Source: Anaerolineaceae bacterium UBA700
Lineage (GTDB): Bacteria; Chloroflexota; Anaerolineae; Anaerolineales; Anaerolineaceae
DNA length: 6,796 nt
Direction of reading: 5' to 3'
NCBI GenBank assembly: GCA_002298885.1
Contig: DBMK01000208.1
Location: 1 to 6,796, forward strand
In this document: positions 1 through 5,422 of the stretch, piece after piece
Position numbering within the stretch: position 1 is the first letter of the stretch
Layout of the letters: the number at the start of each line of letters is the position of its first letter
Notes under the pieces: model-generated
Databases searched by the model: none
Seen by the model: the letters and a program-made list of their open reading frames with translations, nothing else
Told to the model about the DNA's origin: nothing
Program-made: the position numbers and the translations under genes

Positions 1-705
1 TCCACTGATTCGGGGGAAGGTCAAATAACCCCAGGGAAAACGAAGTGGGATGACGCGGGTGGTTTATTTTCCTATCTAGGAAAAGAAATTCCTATCGCCT
101 TTCCCTACCCAAAGTATAGCCTCGAGGCATATGGTTATTTGTTTTCAACAATGGGACAATCAGTTGATATTGGGATAAGGGTTTATATTCATGATAATGA
201 AATAAAACTATTATCGTTTGGTTTTAATAATTGGCTGAAGGATGCAATTGTTGCTAAACAGTTTTCACCGAAAGCGATTTTATCCACATTGGGGGTGCCA
301 ACGCAGGTTAACATTGGAGTCATCCTTTCTCCTTATTCATCGGATCTCTATCCTTATATTTTAGATTTTAATTATCATATCGACGATTTGTGGTTTATCG
401 CTAATTACGAAGGAAATGCCCTCCTGAAAGGGAATGATCTCTTAGAGTTTTGCCCTACAGACCTTCGTCAGGGATATCAAGGTAATAGGATTAGTGATAA
501 TCCTAATTTTCTTATCCAGCAAAGTGATAATCTATACTCAACCAATGATTACGTCGATTTAGGGATAAGTGTTACCACAAGTTCACTCACATTAATGTCC
601 GCGAGTGGAATTGATGAAGAAACCTTTTACAAAAAGATGATTGGATCGGGTGGCAAAGTTTGTTTCACGACTCCACTCGCTACATGGCAGAAATTTCAGC
701 ATTGA
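1..705 (+). CDS. Hypothetical protein, 5'-truncated by the window edge
   Basis: The frame is open from base 1 to a TGA at 703-705, giving at least 234 residues with no start codon needed inside the window. A TTG at 139 is a possible start but would discard about 46 upstream residues that read as normal protein (for example KWDDAGGLFSYLGKEIPIAFPY), so I treat the gene as partial. I do not recognise a named family. The segment FSPKAILSTLGVPTQV resembles the 'x-I-L-x-x-x-G-x-P-x-x-V' pattern seen in many small secreted or lipoprotein hypotheticals, in which a helix precedes a short beta sheet. No membrane segment is visible in the part present; an N-terminal signal could lie upstream. Base composition is much poorer in GC than the genes downstream (26 G/C of 60 at 241-300 against 49 of 60 at 1201-1260), suggesting a recently acquired or weakly constrained gene. 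No terminator hairpin follows it. Confidence 0.7.
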   Translation, partial: STDSGEGQITPGKTKWDDAGGLFSYLGKEIPIAFPYPKYSLEAYGYLFSTMGQSVDIGIRVYIHDNEIKLLSFGFNNWLKDAIVAKQFSPKAILSTLGVPTQVNIGVILSPYSSDLYPYILDFNYHIDDLWFIANYEGNALLKGNDLLEFCPTDLRQGYQGNRISDNPNFLIQQSDNLYSTNDYVDLGISVTTSSLTLMSASGIDEETFYKKMIGSGGKVCFTTPLATWQKFQH

Positions 706-845
706 TTTAGAAAACAAATTAGTTCCTCCCTTTTGCAACTTTGCACAAGTAGTATTTCATTTAAATGTGATTACAATATTTGTTTTTCAAATTCAATTCC
801 TAATCTGAAATTTTCATAAGGACCGCTGATTTTAACTCTAAAAAA

Positions 846-854
846 TGATATGAT
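846..854 (+). promoter_or_regulatory. Candidate extended -10 promoter for the hydrolase operon
   Basis: TGA followed by TATGAT matches the bacterial extended -10 pattern TGnTATAAT with one mismatch in the hexamer. No convincing -35 box lies 16-18 bases upstream (the best is TGATTT at 827-832), which is tolerated for extended -10 promoters. Transcription would start near 861 and leave a leader of about 44 nt that contains the whole 7-bp repeat array. The surrounding spacer 706-904 is AT-rich and also holds a 10-bp perfect palindrome, CATTTAAATG, at 758-767. The prediction rests on sequence match alone. Confidence 0.35.
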
Positions 855-870
855 TTCCCCTAACAGACCC

Positions 871-898
871 AAATCGAAAATCTAAAATCGAAAATAAA
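871..898 (+). repeat. Four-copy 7-bp tandem array before the hydrolase start
   Basis: The units are AAATCGA, AAATCTA, AAATCGA and a degenerate AAATAAA. Units 1 and 3 are identical and unit 2 differs by one base. The array ends six bases before the ATG at 905 and occupies the place where a Shine-Dalgarno sequence would be expected; none is seen. A second array of the same design sits before the gene at 5423. Confidence 0.8.
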
Positions 899-904
899 AA
901 TCCA

Positions 905-2914
905 ATGTTCCCTAATTTTCAATCTGTCGTTCGAAATTTCCCTCCCTCATTCCGCCATATCTTCCCCCTCCTCTTCCTCCCCCTCCTCCTCGCCGCCTGC
1001 CAGACGCAAAACACCGCAGTGCCGCGCTTCGATAAGGGCGACTGTCCTTTCACCCCGCCCTCCGGCATCAGCGTGGAATGCGGTTTCCTGGTGGTGCCTG
1101 AAATTCGGTCGGCGCAGGCGGGTCAGGGGGCCGCTACCCCTGCCCCCGGCGCTGCCGGCGGCAACACCCTGCGCCTGGCGGTGGCCATCTACAAGACCAA
1201 GGCCGCCAACCCCGCCCCCGACCCGATCGTCTACCTGGAGGGCGGCCCCGGCGGCAGCGCCCTGCGCGCCTACGGCGACGTAGCCGACAAGGTCTTTGGA
1301 CCCTTCATGGCCCAGCGCGACCTGATCCTGGTGGACCAGCGCGGCACCGGCTACTCTCAGCCCGCCCTCGACTGCCCCGAAGTGATCCAGGAGGAGGTGG
1401 ACGTGCTGCCGCTTGACCTCTCGGCGGCCGATGCCGACCAACGCTCCAATACGGCCTTCGAGGCCTGCCGCGACCGGTTGGTCAAGGCCGGCGTGAACCT
1501 GGCTGCCTACAATTCCGCCGAGAGCGCCGCCGATTTCGAGGACCTGCGCCAGGTGTTGGGCTACAAACAGTGGAACCTGTACGGCGTGTCTTACGGCACC
1601 CGCCTGGCGCTCGAGATCCTGCGCCAGTTCCCCCAGGGCGTGCGCTCCACGGTGATCGACGGCAACCTCCCGCCCCAGGTGGATAAGTTCGCCGAGCAGC
1701 CGGGTAACACGGTGCGCGCCCTCAATGAGCTGTTCGATTCGTGCGCCGCCGACACGGGCTGCAATGCCACCTACCCCAACCTCAAGACCGTCTTCTACGA
1801 CACGGTCAAAAAGCTCAACCAGACCCCGGTCAAGGTCCAGACCACCCTGCCGGATATGGGCATCCAGGGCCTCAGCGGCAAGCAGGTCGATTTCCTCATC
1901 AACGGCGATTCGCTGGTGGGGGTGATCTTCCAGGCCCTCTACGTCACCAGCTTCCTGCCCGAACTGCCGCAGGTCATATACCAGGCCAGCCAGGGCGACC
2001 TGAGCCCGGTGGCCCAGCTCAACACCTTCTTCATGGCCTCCGACAAGGACACCAGTTGGGGCATGTACATGTCGGTCAACTGCGCCGAAGAGGTGCCTTT
2101 CTCGAACGAGGCCGCCTTTGCGGCGGCTCTGAAGCAGTACCCCGAGCTGGGCGACTCTCAGGGCACGCCCCAGGGGCCCTTCGACCTGTGCAAGGCCTGG
2201 GGCGTCCCGGCGGCTCCGGCCAGCCAGGACCAGCCGGTGAAGAGCGACGTGCCCACCCTGGTGATCTCCGAGCAGTTCGACCCGGTGACCCCTCCGGCGT
2301 GGGGTAAGCTGGTGGCCAGCACGCTCAGCAAGAGCACTTTCATCGAGTTCCCCGACACCAGCCACGGCGCCAGCGTGAGCGAGGACTGTCCCCGCCGGGC
2401 GGCGCTGACGTTCTTCGACAACCCCGCCGCGGCTCCCAGCCCCACCTGCATCAAGGATATGACCCTGCCGTTTTCCGGGCCCGGCCAGAGCGTGAAGGTC
2501 GACCTGGTGCCATTCGATAACAGCACCCTGGGCATCTCCGGCCTGGTGCCGAACAACTGGCGTCCGGTGAGCGGCGTGCCCGGCCTGTACAGCCCCACCG
2601 GCGACGCCACCGATCCCTCCTATCTAATGCTCCTGAGCCAGCCAGTTACAGCCGAGCAGTACCTCCAATTCATGAAAAGCCAATTCCAGTCGATGGGTAT
2701 TGTCCTCAACTCCACCGGCCAGACTCGCGCCACGCCCAACGGCCTGACTTTCACGCTCTATTCGGGCGGCTACGCCCTATCGCAGATGGACCTGGCCATC
2801 GCCGAGAGCAACAACCACGCCTACGTGGTGCTGATGCAGTCGCCCTTCTCGCAGCACGACGCCCTGTATGCGTCCATCTTCCAGCCGGCCATCGACTCGC
2901 TGAAACCGCGCTAG
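905..2914 (+). CDS. Lipoprotein alpha/beta-hydrolase, tripeptidyl-aminopeptidase (S33/TAP) type
   Basis: A predicted exported lipoprotein peptidase that would remove N-terminal residues from peptides outside the membrane. A basic, hydrophobic leader ends in a lipobox LAAC with Cys32 as the lipidated residue. The oxyanion motif GGPGG is at 113-117, DQRGTG at 144-149, and the nucleophile elbow GVSYG has Ser229. The acid is probably Asp459 (SEQFDPVTPP) and the base His487 (DTSHG); the region around 390-500 matches the C-terminal TAP domain of secreted Streptomyces-type tripeptidyl aminopeptidases. A low-complexity Ala/Gly/Pro insert is at about 72-86. Residues about 520-669 extend beyond the usual end as an extra domain that I cannot name. 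No other in-frame ATG, GTG or TTG preserves the leader, so ATG 905 is the start, without a visible ribosome binding site. It is the first of three packed genes. The family is secure; the substrate (peptide, ester or other) is not shown by sequence. Confidence 0.92.
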   Translation: MFPNFQSVVRNFPPSFRHIFPLLFLPLLLAACQTQNTAVPRFDKGDCPFTPPSGISVECGFLVVPEIRSAQAGQGAATPAPGAAGGNTLRLAVAIYKTKAANPAPDPIVYLEGGPGGSALRAYGDVADKVFGPFMAQRDLILVDQRGTGYSQPALDCPEVIQEEVDVLPLDLSAADADQRSNTAFEACRDRLVKAGVNLAAYNSAESAADFEDLRQVLGYKQWNLYGVSYGTRLALEILRQFPQGVRSTVIDGNLPPQVDKFAEQPGNTVRALNELFDSCAADTGCNATYPNLKTVFYDTVKKLNQTPVKVQTTLPDMGIQGLSGKQVDFLINGDSLVGVIFQALYVTSFLPELPQVIYQASQGDLSPVAQLNTFFMASDKDTSWGMYMSVNCAEEVPFSNEAAFAAALKQYPELGDSQGTPQGPFDLCKAWGVPAAPASQDQPVKSDVPTLVISEQFDPVTPPAWGKLVASTLSKSTFIEFPDTSHGASVSEDCPRRAALTFFDNPAAAPSPTCIKDMTLPFSGPGQSVKVDLVPFDNSTLGISGLVPNNWRPVSGVPGLYSPTGDATDPSYLMLLSQPVTAEQYLQFMKSQFQSMGIVLNSTGQTRATPNGLTFTLYSGGYALSQMDLAIAESNNHAYVVLMQSPFSQHDALYASIFQPAIDSLKPR

Positions 2915-2918
2915 GTAT

Positions 2919-4511
2919 ATGGAAACAGCCGCCTCAAAAATCGGAGAACCTGCAAAAATTCTCGGCGGGGGAATCTTTTTTGCAGGGTTGTCCGTTTTAT
3001 TGATCCGGATTCTTTTATTGAATAATCCCAACCTGCTGCTGGACGACGCTTTCATCAGCTTCCGTTACGCGCATAATTTAGCCGGCGGGTTGGGCCTGGT
3101 TTTTAACCCCGGCGAAAGAGTGGAGGGCTATACCAATTTTCTGTGGACCGTTTTACTGGCGGGGTCGATCAAGCTGGGGCTGGACGTGGGCCCGAGCTCG
3201 GTGGTGCTGGGCGGCCTGAGCGCGGTGGGGACGCTGTACCTGGTCCTGACGCTTGCCGACCGCGCCCTGGAGGGGGCCCCCCACAAATGGTGGGCTGTTG
3301 CCGGGGCCGTGCTGGCCTTCACGGCAATGGGATCGCAGGCGCGCTTTGTGGTCTCGGGCATGGAGACGATGCTGTTTGTTTTCCTGGTCACGCTTTCTGC
3401 ATACGCTTACCTCTTTAGCGGAAAACCATTTATTACGGGCCTGCTGTTCGCTTTGGCCGCCTTATGCCGGCCGGAGGGCGTCCTGTATTTCGGGTTTGCT
3501 GCGCTTTTGACGCTGGCTTCTGCCGAAAGGCGCAAGAAGGATTTGGTACGCTTGATCGGCGGTTTCCTGGCGCTGTATCTGCCCTATTTTATCTGGCGCT
3601 ACGCCTATTATGGTTACCTTTTTCCCAATACGTACTATGCCAAGGCCTCCGGTTTCAGCTTGCAGAGGCTGGGGCGCGGCCTGAGCGAGTTAAAGTGGAT
3701 TCTGGATGAATGGTTTTATTGGCCGGTGCTGGGGTTGAGCTTATTCTCGATCCCGTCCTTGCGCAGCTCCCGCATCGTGCGGTTTGGGTGGGGGATTACC
3801 CTCATTACGTTCGCATATTTTATTTATGTTGGAGGCGATTTTGTGATCTGGTTCGGCCCGCGCTTCTTGATGCCGGCGCTGGCGTTCAATCTACTCCTGG
3901 CCATCCAGGGCCTGTGGGCGATTACCGGGTGGATCCGTTCCGCAGAGTGGATTATTTTTGCCGGGCGCATTTTGGGGTTGGCCGCCCTGTTGGGCCTTAT
4001 TTTAGGCCTTTCGGGGCCCGTACTTGCAGATACGATGAGCGCCTTTGCGAACCAGATGCAATCCTGGAAGGAATTGGCCCTGTGGATGAAGGCCAACCTC
4101 CCGGCGAAGACGACCCTGGCCGCCGATGCGGCCGGAATTATCCCCTTCTACACCAACTTTTACACCCTGGATATGTTTGGGCTGACCGATGCGCACATCG
4201 CCCACCTGGATATTCCCACCGGCGTGGGCACGATCGGGCATGAAAAATTCGATCCGGCCTATATCCTGTCCAAACACCCGGATTGTATTCTATCCACCGG
4301 GATAGATGCGGCCGGCGAGCCAGTTATGGCCGGGCTGCTCGACTTTAAAGAGCAAATCAAGCAGCAGTATGCCTTGGTTGCGGTTTCAAGATCGAAGGCC
4401 CCCTGGCAGCCCGAGGGGCCGTGGGTAATCCGCACCCAAGCTTATTCAGCGGACCTGGGTAAGGCCGGGTACGGTACCGGGTTGTATTGTAATTCCAGCA
4501 TCCAACCATGA
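2919..4511 (+). CDS. Multi-pass GT-C glycosyltransferase, AftB-like
   Basis: A 530-residue integral membrane protein expected to transfer a sugar from a polyprenyl-phosphate donor to an envelope glycan. The first membrane segment is at about 14-34. It is followed by an extracytoplasmic loop with the acidic pair Asp42-Asp43 in [15 protein letters not shown] and the motif [14 protein letters not shown] (63-76). Further family-like motifs are SGMET (146-150), CRPEG (183-187), FPNTYYAK (235-242) and GGDF...RFLMP (305-319). About ten hydrophobic segments run to residue 370; a soluble C-terminal domain of about 150 residues follows, with [12 protein letters not shown] at 418-429. This order of motifs is that of mycobacterial AftB (terminal arabinofuranosyltransferase) and its many uncharacterised bacterial relatives. 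It begins 4 bp after the hydrolase stop with only a weak AGG nearby, so translation is probably coupled. GT-C membership is solid; donor and acceptor are unknown, and arabinose should not be assumed. Confidence 0.85.
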   Translation: METAASKIGEPAKILGGGIFFAGLSVLLIRILLLNNPNLLLDDAFISFRYAHNLAGGLGLVFNPGERVEGYTNFLWTVLLAGSIKLGLDVGPSSVVLGGLSAVGTLYLVLTLADRALEGAPHKWWAVAGAVLAFTAMGSQARFVVSGMETMLFVFLVTLSAYAYLFSGKPFITGLLFALAALCRPEGVLYFGFAALLTLASAERRKKDLVRLIGGFLALYLPYFIWRYAYYGYLFPNTYYAKASGFSLQRLGRGLSELKWILDEWFYWPVLGLSLFSIPSLRSSRIVRFGWGITLITFAYFIYVGGDFVIWFGPRFLMPALAFNLLLAIQGLWAITGWIRSAEWIIFAGRILGLAALLGLILGLSGPVLADTMSAFANQMQSWKELALWMKANLPAKTTLAADAAGIIPFYTNFYTLDMFGLTDAHIAHLDIPTGVGTIGHEKFDPAYILSKHPDCILSTGIDAAGEPVMAGLLDFKEQIKQQYALVAVSRSKAPWQPEGPWVIRTQAYSADLGKAGYGTGLYCNSSIQP

Positions 4512-4969
4512 CCGAAACACCCGTCACCCGCCACCTCGACGCCCTGGGCATTCCCTACCGCCTGTTCCAGCATGCCGGGCCGGTCGAATCGCTCGAACAG
4601 GCTGCCGCCGAGCGCGGCGAGCGGCCGGAGCAGGTGGTGCGCTCTATCCTTTTCCGCCTGCCCGATGACGTGTACGTGATGGCGCTGGTCGCCGGCCCGC
4701 GCCAGATCTCCTGGCCGGCTCTGCGCGCCCACCTGGGCCAGCGCCGCCTCACCCTGGCCACGCCCGAAGAGGTGCTGCAGGTCACCGGCTACAAGATCGG
4801 CTCGGTATCTCCCTTTGGGCTGCCGGCCCCGGTGCGCATCCTGCTCGACCGCAGCGTCCTGGCCGAGGAAGAGGTCTCGCTCGGCTCCGGCCAGCGCGGC
4901 CTGGCCGTCATCCTGCTCTCCGCCGACCTCCAGCGCGGCCTGCCCGAGGCGGAGGTGGTATCGATTTAG
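4508..4969 (+). CDS. YbaK/EbsC-family aminoacyl-tRNA deacylase
   Basis: A 153-residue single-domain cytosolic protein of the YbaK/ProX editing family, whose characterised members hydrolyse mischarged tRNA, for example Cys-tRNA(Pro). Visible family features, compared from memory with E. coli YbaK, are the N-terminal helix and strand ending in QHAGPVES, the motif [11 protein letters not shown] (41-51), the substrate loop [11 protein letters not shown] (94-104), and [11 protein letters not shown] (126-136), equivalent to the GGKRGLDIEL segment. The length is normal. The conserved catalytic lysine (Lys46 of E. coli YbaK) falls on Arg45 here, so activity or specificity may differ from the textbook enzyme. 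The ATG overlaps the preceding stop as ATGA, indicating translational coupling; there is no Shine-Dalgarno sequence. It is the last gene of the packed cluster, and the inverted-repeat element begins 15 bases after its stop. The exact tRNA substrate cannot be assigned. Confidence 0.93.
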   Translation: MTETPVTRHLDALGIPYRLFQHAGPVESLEQAAAERGERPEQVVRSILFRLPDDVYVMALVAGPRQISWPALRAHLGQRRLTLATPEEVLQVTGYKIGSVSPFGLPAPVRILLDRSVLAEEEVSLGSGQRGLAVILLSADLQRGLPEAEVVSI

Positions 4970-5047
4970 ACCTAACCCCCGGCCCCCTTCCCTTATGATT
5001 TTTAACAAATAAATACCGTAACCTAATCTTTCGTGCATGCTTATACC

Positions 5048-5089
5048 GCCTGGGGCTAACCCACAGGGTGCTTCGCGAAGCCGCCAGGC
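5048..5089. repeat. Compound inverted repeat, left inner arm of the element
   Basis: GCCTGG at 5048-5053 is complementary to CCAGGC at 5084-5089. Enclosed are GGG-CTAA-CCC (5053-5062) and the perfect 12-bp palindrome GCTTCGCGAAGC (5070-5081). The pairings compete with each other, and GCCTGGGG can instead pair with CCCCAGGC at 5186-5193. Confidence 0.65.
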
Positions 5090-5101
5090 TAAGAGAACCC
5101 A

Positions 5102-5119
5102 AGCCCGCCAAGGCGGGCT
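5102..5119. repeat. Perfect 8-bp-arm palindrome
   Basis: AGCCCGCC, a two-base AA centre, then GGCGGGCT. As RNA it forms a GC-rich hairpin with no following U-tract, so it is not an intrinsic terminator. It lies in the central part of the 271-bp element. Confidence 0.8.
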
Positions 5120-5138
5120 GAATAGGCGCGTGACCTTT

Positions 5139-5158
5139 AAGTCGGCCTTGGCCGACTT
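5139..5158. repeat. Perfect 9-bp-arm palindrome
   Basis: AAGTCGGCC, a TT centre, then GGCCGACTT. It is the second central palindrome of the element, separated by 19 bases from the one before, and has an unrelated arm sequence. Confidence 0.8.
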
Positions 5159-5170
5159 GGATTTTGGGCA

Positions 5171-5193
5171 GCCTGGGGTTTTTAACCCCAGGC
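5171..5193. repeat. Perfect 10-bp-arm hairpin, right inner arm of the element
   Basis: GCCTGGGGTT, loop TTT, then AACCCCAGGC. Its left arm repeats the GCCTGGGG of 5048-5055 and its right arm is complementary to that site, allowing either a local hairpin or long-range closure of the whole element. Confidence 0.8.
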
Positions 5194-5285
5194 GTCTCAG
5201 GTGGACAAAACTGAAGTTACGGTGCTGTTTTGTTAATGTTCATCAGGGAAGGGGAGAAAAGAAAAATTCCCAAATTGTAAATATG

Positions 5286-5315
5286 CTGTCAAGTACGGCC
5301 TGGATAAATTATGCT
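5286..5315 (+). promoter_or_regulatory. Weak candidate promoter for the zinc-ribbon gene
   Basis: CTGTCA (5286-5291, four of six to TTGACA) and TATGCT (5310-5315, four of six to TATAAT) are separated by 18 bases. The leader would be about 100 nt and include the TGGGTT repeat and the second 7-mer array. It is the best match in 5255-5422, but both boxes are poor. Confidence 0.25.
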
Positions 5316-5355
5316 AAGATATTGAAGGAACGAGGTGGTATTCACGTTTCACGCC

Positions 5356-5388
5356 GTTGATGGGTTTCGCTGCGCTCAACCCAACCTA
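5356..5388. repeat. Short dispersed-type repeat with TGGGTT/AACCCA stem
   Basis: TGGGTT (5361-5366) and AACCCA (5378-5383) enclose an 11-nt loop containing GCTGCGCTC. On the minus strand the stretch reads as the peptide GWVERSETHQ, which I recall as a frequent spurious translation of an interspersed repeat shared by many unrelated bacterial genomes. The stem is seen directly; the repeat-family identity is from memory. Confidence 0.5.
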
Positions 5389-5416
5389 CTGTAAACTGTG
5401 AACTGTAAACTTTAAA
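5389..5416 (+). repeat. Four-copy 7-bp tandem array before the zinc-ribbon gene
   Basis: The units are CTGTAAA, CTGTGAA, CTGTAAA and CTTTAAA. As in the array at 871-898, units 1 and 3 are identical, unit 2 has one change, unit 4 is degenerate, and the array ends exactly six bases before the ATG. The intervening bases are CTTCCT, with no Shine-Dalgarno sequence. Confidence 0.85.
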
Positions 5417-5422
5417 CTTCCT

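Larger units (their letters stand above)
4984..5254. mobile_element. 271-bp MITE-like element with 39-nt imperfect terminal inverted repeats
   Basis: Bases 4984-5022 and the reverse complement of 5216-5254 match at 31 of 39 positions without gaps. They share the blocks CCCCTTCCCT, ATGA, TTAACAAA and ACCGTAAC; two of the eight mismatches would be G-U pairs in RNA. After diverged stretches of 25 and 22 nt, a second inverted pair follows (GCCTGGGG at 5048-5055 with CCCCAGGC at 5186-5193), so both arms are colinear over about 70-80 nt. The centre carries two more perfect palindromes. No credible coding sequence lies inside and I see no target-site duplication. It could be a non-autonomous transposable element, a palindromic repeat family, or a structured RNA. 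The symmetry is directly visible; mobility is inferred. Confidence 0.6.

Noticed and set aside
139..141. TTG as the start of the first gene
   Set aside because: The same frame is open to base 1 with protein-like sequence, so the true start is more likely outside the window.
734..745. TGCAA-CT-TTGCA as a repressor operator
   Set aside because: Five-base arms in AT-rich DNA are expected by chance, and no regulator gene is nearby.
871..898. CRISPR array or phage attachment repeat
   Set aside because: Units are 7 bp, contiguous and without spacers, and no cas, integrase or tRNA gene is present.
947..2365. A 472-codon open frame on the minus strand
   Set aside because: It lies antisense to the hydrolase gene, whose lipobox and catalytic motifs are unmistakable. 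The antisense peptide is His/Gly/Leu/Arg-rich with no recognisable domain, as expected from high-GC codon bias.
4442..5038. A 198-codon open frame on the minus strand
   Set aside because: It is antisense to the YbaK-family gene and enters the repeat element; there is no protein-like pattern.
5171..5193. Intrinsic terminator for the three-gene cluster
   Set aside because: The hairpin is strong, but its T-run is in the loop and no T-tract follows the stem on either strand.
5332..5338. GAGGTGG as a ribosome binding site for a leader peptide
   Set aside because: The nearest ATG (5360) is too far away and opens only a 13-codon frame made of the repeat.
5037..5360. A 107-codon open frame on the plus strand in the intergenic gap
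   Set aside because: It runs straight through the palindromes of the 271-bp element. Its peptide is basic and without domains, so it is a translation of repeat DNA.
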